Shown here one piece after another: positions 40,901-54,506 of a stretch of 64,000 nt of DNA. The notes beneath the pieces were generated by a model. That model was not told the origin of the DNA, searched no databases, and was given only the letters and a program-made list of their open reading frames with translations. Source of the DNA: Diphasiastrum complanatum (taxonomy: Eukaryota; Streptophyta; Lycopodiopsida; Lycopodiales; Lycopodiaceae); NCBI GenBank assembly GCA_029204225.1, contig MU831850.1, positions 36,608 to 100,607 of the forward strand. Direction: 5' to 3'. The position numbers were made by a program, and so were the translations under genes. Within the stretch, counting starts at the first letter, position 1, and the number at the start of each line of letters is the position of its first letter.

Positions 40901-43900
40901 ATTGTGAATTGTGATTCTTGAGCTAGTGTTTCCTCTCCTCTCTTGTGTTCTTCACTGTGGCTTGCGGGTGGATTGGTTAGGGTATTGACTAGCCTCTCCA
41001 TATTGATTGGGTAGTTCATGCTCCACAGGTGTCCTTTTGGTTTGCATGTGATTGGAATCCTGTAGATCTTCACTTGGTGTTTCTTACACTAGGAATCCTC
41101 GATGGTCTTCTACAACTCAAAATAGATCAAAATCAGCAACATGCAATCAACATGCAAGCAAATACAGTGACATGTAATCAACATGCAAGCAAATGCAGTG
41201 ACATGCAAGCAATCTGAAGAATTCTAGAGGCATGCATACAACATGCATGGACTAGTACTTGCACATGCAAATGGAAAAAACAGATTGACTTCTGATTGCT
41301 TCTATTCATAAGGAATGATAGAGCCTATGCAATAGAAATCTTGTGTAATTGATTTGATTCAATTCTGACTATCCACTGTGGAGAAATGAAGGAACAAACA
41401 AATCAGATTTAGCGCTCAATCAGATCTGAATGATGGCTGTTCTGGTCATGGAAACAATTTGATTGAAGCTAGAAAGCATAGGAATGGTAGCGCCCTCCTC
41501 CAAGGATCAGTATGCAACTGTCCTCATCGAAATCTGATGAGAGGAGAGGGAGAAACATGTAAAAGATCAGATCAGATCCAAATGCGACCTGACTAGTATT
41601 CAGATGAAGGAGACAATGAAAGATGATGAAGATGGAAGATGATTACTACTACACATGCTCATGCTCACAGACGACGTCGACAGGCTCCAGTGCTTTCTCA
41701 TGTTGTTGCTCGCATTACATCTTTTACAGCATCAACATAGCAGTAGCAGCAACAACACAGTCTTGACATCTTGACATAGATACATATGATTATTATGCAC
41801 ACAGACTCTCACATACGTGTCTATTTTAGTTTGTCCTAGATGTTTTCTTTATTGTAGTTTTTGACGTTTTATACACTCCCATGGTTACCACATACTTGAC
41901 ATGTACTTCTGACTTCATTAGTCTTATATGCCTTTTGGCATGGAAAAGACATTAATAAAGCTTTCTTTCTTTCTACGTATTATGCTCTTTCTGCTCACGC
42001 TGAGGATTGTCAGTGAACATCGCAAAGACCAAAGTTATGGTCTTCAACAAATCTCGGGCATTCATGCAGCGTGAGGAGCTTTTATGGGACAGTCAGCCTT
42101 GGCCCTATGATTCACTATATTGGTTATTTGGTCATATTACTGAGAGTGGGGGCCTTCTTGGAGGGCGCACTATTTTCCCTCTCAGTTTGGCCCTAGCCAC
42201 TGGAAGCTTCCTTTTAGGGCTTCCTCTTGGCTATAAGTAGGGATTCTGTGTCATTTGTTACTTGGCTTATGATATGACCTCCTTCTTTAGTCTCTTTAAG
42301 CTTTCTCTCTCCTGCTTTCTAGGGTTAAGTCTTGCTTATGTGATGCTTTCATAGACTAAATCTAGATCAGCCGTGGCTACGTTCATAACTTGGTATCAGA
42401 GCACTTTCCTGAGCATCTCCATTGAGCAGATTTTTCTCTCACAGGAGGGCGCCCATCTTCAGCTTGGATCTTCACCATTTTTCAGCCGGATCTTCAGCAT
42501 TTCTCCACACTTGTCTTGCAGATTTTCACGACAGATCGGAGGAGGACAGGCGCCCACTTGCTGCCCATTTCTAGATGAACAGTTTGCTGATATGCGTGAC
42601 TCTCTTACTCTCCTTAGTAGTCGTTTCGACCAAATGATGACCGGTTTTACCACTCTACAAACCGGCTTTGCCACTATGCAGTCACAGATTGATTCCTTAC
42701 AGCCACATGGACCTGGCAAAGCCCCTGTTCATTCATCATTTGGGTCTCCATTTGGACTTCCATCCTCGTCTACTTCCTTTGGTGGTGGGCCTCATTTTCC
42801 ACCTAACCCACCACCCGGTTTTCCACGTCCTACAGCTCCTGAGTCACATTTTCCACGACATCTAGCTCCTGAGCCACATTTTGCTCTAGATTTTCGTGAT
42901 CGGGTACAGCTTGCCACCTATTCTGGTTCCTCTGACGGGAACTTGTTAAAGAATTGGTTTGCAAAGCTTGATACTTATTTTCAGATTTACCCTAAGACTG
43001 ATTCTCAGAAGATCCAGTTAGCCGCCTTACATTTAGATGGACGTGCTGCCACTTGGTGGCGGGTCTACCGACTTGACCCTGATCGGGACGGTCTCCAGTT
43101 ATGGCCTACCTTTCGTCGTGATCTTCGTCATGCTATGATTGATCCTCAGTGGCTGAGCCGCCAGCGTGATATATTCCGTAGTCTTACTCAGACTTGTGAT
43201 CTTTCTTCCTATATAGATCAGTTTATGGACCTTTCCTACCTCTTTACAGATCTTCAGCCCACCGAGCTTATTTCTCGCTACATTGCTGGACTTCGTGGTG
43301 CTCTACGATACGATGTCTCTTCTTTCCGTCCACCCACACTTGTTGAGGCCATGTCCCTTGCTAGTACTTTACAGCATAAGTACCCTGATCCTGCTCCCTT
43401 TCGCTTTTCCCAACCCCGTCCATCTCTTTCACCTCTACCATCTCCGGCCCCATCTGCCCCCTCCACTGTCGTCCCGACCTCTTCTCTTACTTCTCCCGCT
43501 CCTCGCCCTCCGCCTCCTCGTCCTGCTTTTGTCCGACGTTACACGTCTGCAGAGTTCGCTGACATTCAGCAGAAGCGTCTTTGCTTTCGTTGTAAGAGTC
43601 CTGACCACATTGCCATGATTGCCGCCAGCCCCTGCCTACTTCTACTGCTGTTTTCTACCGTGAGGGCACTACCCCAGATGAGTCCGATATCTACATTCAT
43701 ATATCTGATGAGCCTGATCTATCTCCTGAGCCTTCTACTGATTTACTTCTTGCTACTTGCCATGCTCAGCTTGCTTATGCTACCTGGACAGGGTGCCCCG
43801 GTCCTCGCTCCATTCGGCTACGTGTGCGCATTACTGGTCGTGAGTATATTGCTTTAGTTGATACCGGCAGCACTCATTCCTTTATCAGCAGTTATGTTCT

Positions 43901-46900
43901 CAGCCGGATACGCGCTTCACCTATTCCTGCTCCACAGCCTCTCACAGTCGAGGTTGCCAGTTCTCACTCATTTCCTAGTTCTCAGATGTTTCAGGGATTA
44001 TCCTACCGCATTGGTGATTTTTCTGGACAGGCAGATCTTTATATCATTCCTTTGGAGCGCTATGACCTTATCCTTGGTGCTAATTGGTTTGCTTCACTGG
44101 GAGCGGTTACTTTGGACCTGGCTCAGCAGACATTGACATTTGTTCATGATGCAGTGACCCACTCACTTGCTGGTATTGATTCTCAGGCAGATTTCCAGCT
44201 GATCAGCGGGAAGCAGTTTATCCGCAGCCTACCTAAGGCTCATTGTGCAGCTTTATTATGTGTTCAGCGTGCTGCAGCAGATTCTTCAGTGACTACCTCT
44301 CCTCCAGCAGCTGTTCCTCAGGTGATCTCTGACTTATTACATCAGTATGCATTTGTCTTTTCAGAACCTACGACGCTACCACCATTATGTGATGTGAACC
44401 ACCTTATTGATTTGCGTCCTGGTTCTGCTCCTCCCTCCCGGCCTCCTTACCGTATGTCTAAGTCTGAGCGTGATGAGATTGAGCTTCAGATTACTACTTT
44501 ACTAGATCAGGGCCTTATTGTTCCTAGTCACAGTCCTTTTGGTGCCCCTGTTCTCCTTGTCAGTAAGAAAGATGGTTCCAAACGCCTCTGCATTGATTAT
44601 CGTGCCCTCAATCAGTTGACCATCCGTAACCAGTATCCTATTCCTCACATGGATGATCTCTTTGACCAGTTAGGCACCTCTCATCTTTTCTCTAAGATAG
44701 ACTTACGTTCCGGCTATCACCAGATTAGGATGCATCCTTCGGACGAACACAAGACTGCGTTTCATACCCATCTTGGTTTGTATGAGTTTCGTGTTCTTCC
44801 TTTTGGTGTTACTAATGGTCCACCTACGTTCCAGAATGTGATGAATAACATCATGCGTCCTCTCCTTGGTCGTTGTGTTTTAGTTTATTTTGATGATATT
44901 CTTGTTTTTAGTAAGACTCTTGATGAGCATGTGTTACATCTTTCATCTGTTTTTCAATTGCTTGTTCATCACCAGTTGTTTGCTAAACTTTCTAAGTGCT
45001 CCTTTGCTATTGTTGAGATTGAGTTTTTAGGATTTCTCATTTGTGATGGTCGTATTCGTTTGGACCCTCATAAGGTTCGGGCAATCGCTGATTGGCCTGT
45101 TCCCACAAATGTCCACCATGTTCGTATGTTTCTTGGTCTCGCTACTGACCTTCGTCGTCCTGTTCCTCACTTTGCCACTGTGGCTGCCCCTCTTCATGCC
45201 CTTTTGAAGAAGTCTAGTGCTTTTGTTTGGACTTCTGATTGTCAGTTCGCCTTTGGCACTCTTCGTCGTGCTGTTGTGGAGGCCTCTGTCCTGTGTTTAC
45301 CACAGTTTGATCAGAAATTTATTGTTGAGACCGATGCTAGTAATGTTGGTTTAGGTGCCTTGCTTCGTCAGTCTCAGTGTATTATTGCTTATGAGTCGCG
45401 TCGTTTACGCTCTTATGAGCAACGTTATTCTGTCCATGAGAAAGAGCTTCTTGCCATTATCTATGCTCTTAAGAAGTGGCGCCATTACCTGTACCGTATT
45501 CCTTTTGATATCGTTACTGATCATCAGTCCTTACGTTATCTCTTCTCCCAGCGTGATCTTAGTGATCGTCAGTTTCGTTGGTTACAGTTTTTACAATCTT
45601 TTGATTTTTCTATTTTGTATCGTCCTGGTCGTGCTAACACTGCTGCTGACGCATTGTCTAGACTTCCTGCTTTATTGAATACCCTTGTTGCCACGATCCC
45701 TTCCTGGTTTGATGATCTTCCATCTGCTTATCTTACATGTTCTGATTTTCGTGATGTTTATAGTTCTGCTCCACCTATGTCGTCTTCACCTCATCAGGCT
45801 TATTCCATTGTTGACCACCGTCTTTATCATTATGGTTCTCTTTGTATTCCTAGTTCTTTGGGTATCCGTTCTCAGTTGTTGTCGAATGCTCATTCGTCCC
45901 CAGTTGGGGGTCATTTTGGTTTTCAGAAGTCGTATGCTTGTCTTAAGGATCATTTCTATTGGCCATCCCTTAGGAAAGAGCTTGTTGTACTTATTCGTAC
46001 CTGTCCTTTCTGCTTACGTAATAAGTACTCCCGTGCTAAGTCCGCTGGTTTGCTTCAGAGTTGGCCTATTCCTCACCGCCAGTGGACTGATATTTCTATG
46101 GACTTCATCATTGGCCTTCCCCGCACCCGTCGTGGTCACGATTCATGTATGGTGGTAGTTGACAGGTTCTCGAAACAGGCACATTTCATACCCGTCCGCA
46201 GTACTATCACAGTAGAGCAGTGTGCACGCTTGTTCCTTTCAGAGATATTTCGCCTACATGGGTTTCCTCGTACTATCCTTTCTGATCGGGATAGTAAGTT
46301 TACATCATTGTTCTGGACAGAGCTTATGCATATATTGGATGTACAGCTTTTTATGGGGTCTGCTTATCATTCTACTTCTGATGGGCAGTCTGAGGTCCTT
46401 AACAGGATCCTTGAGGATTATTTGCGCCATTTTGTTACTCCTTCAGGGAAGGATTGGGATCAACACTTATGTTTGGCAGAGTATAGCTATAACAGCTCTG
46501 TTAGTACCAGCACCGGCGTTGCACCATTTTTATTATCTCATGGTTATGCACCTCTTTTACCTGGTATTCCTCTTCCTCCCGAGGATACACCTGTGACACT
46601 GTCTTCATTTCTATCAGGTGCTCGCGAGCTTATTCTCCAGGCCAGTTCCCATTTGCAGCAGGTCCAGCAGCGTTATCAGGCTTTAGTTGATTGTCATCGA
46701 CGTCATGTTGAGTTTCATGTTGGTGATATGGTATATCTACGCCTACGGTTTGCACGTCATCATTTTATTCAGGGCCATACTTCTACTGAGAAGCTTGCAC
46801 CACGTTATTATGGGCCTTATTGTATATTGGAGGTTCTTAGTCCAGTTACATATCGTCTTCGGCTTCCTGCTTCCACACGTGCCTGTGATATATTCCATGT

Positions 46901-49900
46901 CAGTTTATTACGTGCTGCTATTGAGGATGATGCTCCTCGTGATGCTGAGTTTCCTACTGCACCGGATCTCTTTCCTTTATTACCTGCTGCTATCCTTCAG
47001 GTGCGTTTGCATCATAGTCGACGCCGCCGGCAGATTCAGTTCCTAGTCCAGTGGGATGGTCGTCCTGTTGAGGAGGCCACATGGGAGCCTATTGATGTCT
47101 TTTATCATACACCGTCACTTGCGGATCAGGCTCGTGCTCTTGCCGCACTTGTTGATTCCTCTACATCAGCTGTTGCTCCAGTTGTTACTACACCAGATGC
47201 TGTTCCAGTTGATCCTCCAGGGCTTGCTGTTACTTGATCCAGTCCTTTATGGCAGTTGGGTCTTATTTTTGTGTCGGGGAGAGTTATGGACTCGGCTCAT
47301 TACATTCGCCATGTCCATTTACATTTACTTTACTTTATGCATAGGCAGGCTTTGGGCCCTTTTTTATTCATTATTTGACATTTAGACTATATGGTTGGCC
47401 TTGGGCCCTATTATTGACATTTAGACCATATTATTGGCCTTGGGCCCTATGATTCACTATAGTGGTTATTTGGTCATATTACTGAGAGTGGGGGCCTTCT
47501 TGGAGGGCGCACTATTTTCCCTCTCAGTTTGGCCCTAGCCACTGGAAGCTTCCTTTTAGGGCTTCCTCTTGGCTATAAGTAGGGATTCTGTGTCATTTGT
47601 TACTTGGCTTATGATATGATCTCCTTCTTTAGTCTCTTTAAGCTTTCTCTCTCCTGCTTTCTAGGGTTAAGTCTTGCTTATGTGATGCTTTCATAGACTA
47701 AATCTAGATCAGCCGTGGCTACATTCATAACTCAAAGAGGAATAAACGGAAGAATGAAAACGTCAAGCAAACGTAACTCCTATTAGTCTACAAGTAAAGT
47801 CAGATCAAAAAAATCAGCAGTATAGTGACAAGGCTTCTGTTAAATGATGACATGTGTACCAATAAGAGAGTGACAATTCAGATGGAATGGTCCATATGAC
47901 ATAGCACATCTAATGGAGTAAATTATATCTCCAAATTCTAACCCATCCACGAACCCTCCTCTAACTCTACTTCCTCAAATGTGGAGTATATTATATCTCC
48001 AAATTCTAACCCACCTACGAACCCTCCTCTAACTCTACTTCCTCAACCCATATTAATGATGATATGACAAGGCTCAAATTTAAATTTTAAATGAAAATAT
48101 AACCATTTTTTTATAGGCCAAATAAAAGCTTTTGGCCCCTATTAATTTTTCCTAAAGATAGTAAGATCTACATTAAGTTAGAGCCTTCTCCGTTGCATAG
48201 ATTTTGTTAGTCAATCAGTATATACAATTGTACATTTGCTTGAATAGGGCGTAGGCCAAGTTGCTGCCTCATTGTACTTTTGTTTACCAATAATAGAATG
48301 CTAATTGCTCGTGTCTACAAATCATAATAGAGAATGATAATCTAGTACATTTTTATGGTGTATCATTTAATGCTTGTTGTGTACATGTTAAATGATGATG
48401 AAGTGTACTTATCTGATACAAATCCAGATTTAATCATTTCCATTTTTTGCATTTAAAGATTGGTATGATGTTTACTCAGTCTTTGATCCTGTTTAGTTAG
48501 ACTTTTCTTTAGCGAAGACAGTTTTGGAATTCTAACAGTATCCATTCATCCTCCACGATAGGCAACTTGCAGGACTTAATTGAGAGTGGGGATATCTTTT
48601 CTTTTGCGAAAACAGATCAGAGCCCTAAGCAAGGTCTACCTACAAATGTGGTTTTACATGGGCAACAGTATACAGGGAGGATGCATGGTCAACAAAGGGT
48701 AGAGGGTCAAGTGGAGTAGCTTGTTTATACAGAGATTATCTTCAGCAACCATTTCACAATCGTGGGACCCATGCTATTTTTGGATGAACACAATGGACGA
48801 CATGTTCGGTTGGAATGTGATTTATTTATCGGCGCATGCTATTTTCCTCCAAAGACATTCTTTTGTTGTTAGTGCTAGGGCCTCATCCGACGTATGCTGA
48901 TCTTTCGACAAATCTAAGTGTGGACATGTCTTACTTGTAATGCCCGGACAACATGGTACAAGGCAGATTTGTGGAAATAGATCCTCTACAGATACATGCT
49001 TTGGATAGTAGAGAGTTGTGTATTCACAGGATTTTAGCTAATATGGATGGATCGGTCACGGCTAATGGTGAGCACCTGCTACACTTGGGGAAGTCACACG
49101 AGTCGGTTATCTACATTGGCCTGACAAGATGGTCCACTTCAAGAGATATTACTTGGGGGGCCATAACGTAGTTGACTACCTCATGGGGTCACCGGCATTT
49201 GCTCCATACATTTCTGAGTTGACCGTTACTACCGCTTCTTAATCTGGTCATTTGTTCTTTCTTTCCACCTTCGCTCTACCACTGTACTCCCTCCACGTGT
49301 CGCTTGCTCTACTAGTTCATAATGTTGCTCTTTAGTGGCCCAAATATCCCCAGGAATGAAATAATCATCACGCTCTGATTGTTCATGCATGGCATGCGAA
49401 GGTTGAGACACATCTATAGAAGCCTTTTCCTATCTGTGCTTTATTTCTTTACCTGCTTTGCTTGATGCTCTTCATGCAGTCTGCTTAACACTGTTAGAGC
49501 CTTGCATGAGAGCTATCAAGAGTATAAAGACTTTGATAATAACCATGAATGAAGTTGCTAGCCAGCAGTCTTCTAAACAACAGGCCCTTCCCATTTACCC
49601 ATTGTCCCTTCTAATTCTATGACACTTGGGTTAGTCATCGGGCTGTAGGAGAGACACCGTTCTTGTTCGGCGGCTAATCCCTCAATTGTAGTCTGCAGAA
49701 TTATCTTATTATTGCTGGGTGGAATGAGGTGGCCTGTGGAACATTTCAGAGTCAGTTTGGTTGGTTGGTGGGATCCAATAAATTCAATCATCTGTCTGTA
49801 CATTCTATAACCTGTAAGAGGCCCATATGATAATCAGGGCTCAAAATATTGTGAACATAATTGAAAAAATTAATGGATGGGTTCAGTGTGTGATGCTACT

Positions 49901-52900
49901 ACTTTGTAAAGGGACCAGAATGACTAAACAATAGATCCCAAAGTGCTCGAAGTCTCTTCTTGCTCACAAAAAGACACTGCTTATGCGTAAATATGCAGTG
50001 TACAAAACATGCAACGAATGAGATGGAAGTTGGGATTATGGAAGGCCCAATCAACAGATAAGAACCATGAAGCCTTTTCTTAGTTTCCCAATGACACTTC
50101 TCTAAAGAACAGCATGCAACTGGATCAAAAATGCCTTTTATGGCTACTCTGAAAGATTATCAGACAGTCTTTGTGATTTCACTACATTGGAGTGTCCAGA
50201 TACTGAAATATGATCACTTTAGCATGAATAATGGTATAAAGTTGAACCTACTCTGGAAATCTCCTAGTGTATTTTTTTCTTTTGATTTGCACTTCAATTA
50301 GATAGGGAAATGCCAAATTCTCAATCAATTTTTTGTGGCTAGAAATGTAAGCAATACAGAAAGATGTCCAAGGCTGCCGTTGTTTCTGCACTCTCCTGAT
50401 CTTACATTTTAATCAAAAGATACCACAGAATACCGATCTGGAAGGCGGGAACCTAAATAGAAAATAATGGTACCATTTACCAGTTTATTCAGAGCAAACG
50501 TTGTATTTCATGGTGGTTTCTGTTCTGGCCTTCAGGCATACCAATCTTCAACGACTTCAGGGGAGCATAAAGCGCCAATTTCAGCCCCTACAAAAGGACT
50601 CGAGACCCCAAAAGGAGCATACATGAACAATAAAATGCCTGCTCAAGTTGTGCAAGCACGCTTGGAATGTCATTACTTTGTGAGTCCCTTGAGGAACGAT
50701 TATCTCTTTGTGGTGTCTTGGGATCTGAACATCTTACACACCCTCGTTTGAGCTTACTGGTATCGTTATCACTTGCACTCTGACTGGTTCATCCTGCAAC
50801 CTGCAGATAAATTGTGGGTTTTTTGACAAAAACCAATTGTTAGCAGACATTTCCAAAATTCGACACATACCCTCCATTATAATTCATGGCCGCTATGACT
50901 TTGTCTGCCCGTTGACTGTAAGTGAATCAACCTGGTAGACATATGTGCTGGCTGGCAACTGGTCAATAATATGAATCTGCTACTATGCCTTGAATCGTTT
51001 ACTAGATCTATAGAGCTACTACTAAGGACCTACTTTTCTAATCATGTTGCAGAATGCTTTCGAGCTTCATCGCTTGTGGCCTGAAGCTGAACTTCGAGTT
51101 GGTAATTTCTTGGAGTCTCTTCCTGCTTTTCTGTTGATATCTATGTGTTCCTGTGCTGAAGCCATCCTCCTAAGCATTAGTGTTTGAATCCCTTTCATTC
51201 AATTGCAAACGAGAAATTCGTGATAGAGGAATTACTAACAAGAAAAATGGCACCAGAGGAGCTATTGATCAGGAAAAACTGCTATATACATTAGGCAATG
51301 GATCATCACAAGGATTCAGTTCACTTCGTGAGAAAACTACATGAAATGTGTTGCGCATTTTTTAATGAGCTAATCATAAAAGATAAACAACGTTGCTGAT
51401 CACTTAATCACCTTGAAAGGATCATATCATTTAAGAGATAAGTCGTCTATTTTCCTTTGTCCCTTACTGTCTTCAGCCCCTCCTTATCTAACTTGAATAA
51501 AATTCAGTCTTCTTCAAGTCAGACAACTTCTTTCTCTTATTTGCTACCGTTCATTTCTTTCCACATGCTTTGACAATCACATTCTGTGCTTGGTATAGGT
51601 TGTTTTCACAGAATTGATCTGTAACAGAATTGTACCTTAGACTGATCAAGGGAGGAGGTAAAGCTTTATGAATGACCACTTCAAATAGATTCTCACCAGC
51701 ACAAGAAACAATTGTATTATTGTAGACAAATTCCACTGTCAGCAACAATATATCTTCTCTTGAAATTAAAAGATTTTAGAAGAACGAGAATGTGCTAATA
51801 ATAACTTCTGATTGACCATCAGTTTAAGGATGGAAAGAAGAAGAGAAAACTTAGCACCATGCCCAAGCTGTGAAGCAGTGTTCCCCAAATTACTCTTGAT
51901 ATTAGTATCCATGTGTACAACAATGGACTTCAGTAACCCAGACAAAGCAAATAATGCTTGATGAACAACTGTGCCTTTAGTCATTTTCTACAGGCTATGA
52001 AAATGGCCTTGTTCGCTAAAATGATCTACAACCATTTGTATCATGTGATGCCCTTGATTTGACTTAGGTATGCATGCGATAAAGTTGCCATATGTTGTCA
52101 AGGAACCATAGCTTCCCGATATTCCGATTCATTGAGATTCTACCCACAAATCCGATTTGAAACCATTTACCTAATTCGAATGAGATTTATGGTTTAGGCC
52201 AATTTGTAAGAGATCGGTCCTAAATCATTCAGAATCACATTCTATCTCATTCTAAATGATTGAAATTGACTGTAATTACTAGATCAAATTCTCTGATTTT
52301 TTCTAGGCAAGCCTGATTTTGAACCGCCTGCAAAGCCAATTTTTCAATTCTGAAAAGGCGGGAAACTATGAGCTTCTGGAAGGTGAATGGATTAATTCTT
52401 AGACCTTCCCCAATCCTACTTTACCTTCTACAAAATATAATAATAACATATCTTTGTGTACCCTTTTTCGTTTTTGGCAATAAGAATACATATAATGTGC
52501 TTAAAAAATAGTTGCTGTTCGTTGGTGCCTGGAGAATGGCGGATTATGGCACTCTTTTAGAAGTTCTTTGCCTTAAATCTTTACACACATAGAGGTTATG
52601 CACAAGTATTCACTGCTTTTTTAATATTTCAGTTTATTGCTAGTCAGTTCTTCGTAATGGACCATGGATATGTGATTTATCATAAGGTCCTCTAGAAAGT
52701 GCGTCAGCTACAAACTATGTTTTCCTGAACTATGCTGAAACTGAAAGTTAGAGGAGAGTAGGAAAGTAGGCTGTCTGATTTCTCCTCTAGAGATGTTCTA
52801 TTAACAATGCTGCCTTTTTTGGTAAGATCTTGCAATGGAGCTGCCAGTTGAGTAAAAGTGTTTATTGGATTGACCGTAATATAAACATGTGCATCTTTCA

Positions 52901-54454
52901 GAAATGGCTAGTCTGCAGTTGCTGTACCTTACCAGGATCCAATCATAAACTTTCGCTTGATATTATGGCCCAAAGTAGAGATTTCCAGTAGGAGAAGCTC
53001 ACTTTCTCTTGTTGTTAACATATAGAGAATGTTGTGCAAGAACTACATAAACAACCTTTAGAAAAAATTTATGCGTTTCTAATAAAGATAAGAATGTCAT
53101 CAAGATTATGGTTAAAACTTCTATGATCAACTTTTCAACCCAATCCCATTATATATCAAATGCCATCTACACGTTGAATAGGAAAGTGACTCTTCGTAGT
53201 GATCTTTTATTTAGAGCCCTATAATCTACACACATCCTAAAATAACCATCCCTCACTAAATGTACGGTGAAAAAAATAGGTAAGCTACTAGGTCTAATAA
53301 GTTATTTTCCCAATAACTTTTGCACATGCTCGAATATTACCTCCTGAGCTTGACTCATAAAATATGTGATGATAGGGAGCAGAACTTCTAGGAATAAGAT
53401 CCAGTCTGTGGTTGTCTTTCGATGGTAAGAACTTATGCCCTGTTTGATTGCATTCACTTGAATATGGTTAAGAAGATATGCTTTCATTGAGGTGTTAGTG
53501 GCATAGTTAAGATAGAGCAAACCTTGAGACGCCAAGGAATCTCAAAATCACATCATGACTGATGATAGGTCCAACTAGAATTCAAGCTGAATTGAATATC
53601 CTTGGATGTTAAAACTGAGCTTGACAGAAATTGGAAAGACTTACCATGATCATTATCAAATGAGCGTCAAGTTATGAAAGTTTTAATTAGGAGATAGAAT
53701 CCCCCATAGTTGCTTAGCATACACAACAGGCTCGTATGGAATGTTGTTCTTTATGCATTATATATTTCCTAAAATCTGTAAGAAACATTAAATTTTTTTT
53801 ATTAGAAAACAACCTAATGGATGCTTAAGGGGAAGATTGCAGAAGGTGTTCATCAGAATTCAAGACAAGGATGCCTTGCCTTGACACATATTCTTCAGAA
53901 TATGGATCTTCTAAGATAATGCCAATGAGACGCTTCAGGCAGGACCAAATTGAACAGCTCGACACTAGATTATATGACCAGATAGTCTATGATAAAATAA
54001 TAGATTTTGAACTTCAAGTACAAAAGCTGAGAAGATACTGCTTCACTTTCTGCTTGCTTGACCAAAAACGATTTCCAAAAATGCTTCAGCTTTCTACAGC
54101 CTTTTTCAGTACTGCAGACAAATGCTACAGCAGGAAAACGCCAGGTTCATAGGTATCAGAAATACAGGTAGGAGTTTACAGCTTTATTTAGGTGATCGCG
54201 ATCTGGAGCAAGCCTATTTCTGTCCTTCTGTGTTAATTTGCTTCTGTTGGTTTGGAAGAGGACACTTCATGGAGACATGACTTTTCTTACCCAAGCACTT
54301 ACCCATCTTCTATTCACTTACGGCCTCCCCTGTGGTATTTTTTTTAACTTTTATGCAGAAAAATTAAAAAAAAGCGATCCGGAACGCTCGTTCCGGATCG
54401 CTGTTGCAGCGGAACGCAATTCGCTGCAACACTGGTACTACAACCAGAATGTGC

Positions 54455-54506
<52 letters not shown>

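Larger units (their letters stand above)
33652..41093 (+). mobile_element. Ty3/gypsy chromovirus element B with internal inverted copy, TSD CTAGG
   Basis: A 7,432-bp element (33657-41088) flanked by CTAGG at 33652-33656 and 41089-41093. Both LTRs are 488 bp and differ at about 19 sites by eye (near 4%), so it is older than A and C. Between primer site and gag lies an inverted, internally deleted copy of the element's own 3' half (34192-35986), ending in a hairpin. Forward gag, protease, reverse transcriptase, RNase H, integrase and chromodomain follow, with several frame breaks. Confidence 0.92.
42093..47732 (+). mobile_element. Ty3/gypsy chromovirus element C, nearly intact
   Basis: 5' LTR truncated to about 298 bp, 3' LTR 451 bp. 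The shared part differs by about three substitutions and one indel, so the insertion is recent. Primer site, gag, a single long pol frame of about 1,137 codons and a chromodomain are present. The LTR ends are AGTTATG..CATAACT, not TG..CA. No convincing target duplication is seen, consistent with loss of the left end. Confidence 0.9.
25205..50535 (+). other. PIP: PIP intron 6 (25,331 bp), mobile-element rich
   Basis: Lies between donor GTAAGC and acceptor CTTCAG with phase 0 on both sides. It contains LINE fragments, gypsy elements A, B and C, a minus-strand primer-site remnant, and microsatellites. Stretches without a recognised feature are about 41660-41820, 47733-48529 (apart from a 68-bp duplication) and 49261-50535. 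Confidence 0.85.

Noticed and set aside
42030-42040. CAAAG before TTATGG as the left target duplication of element C
   Set aside because: CAAAG also follows the right LTR, but sequence after 42040 does not match the LTR and reads as LINE reverse transcriptase, so the match is probably chance.
43858-47385. Leucine-rich frames overlapping element C pol
   Set aside because: They are shadows of the pol frame in other phases; T-rich codon bias gives Leu/Ile/Val runs that imitate membrane proteins.
53871-54152. 93-codon frame as a gene
   Set aside because: Inside PIP intron 9, no recognised motif, and no splice or start context.
54241-54290. Last PIP exon at a GRGHF reading
   Set aside because: The frame and flanking residues do not match the family, whereas AGHSMYE at 54589 fits in phase with exon 9.
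54373-54440. Helitron 3' end
   Set aside because: The hairpin is followed by CTGG, but only one base away rather than the usual 10-12, and no 5' TC end was found.
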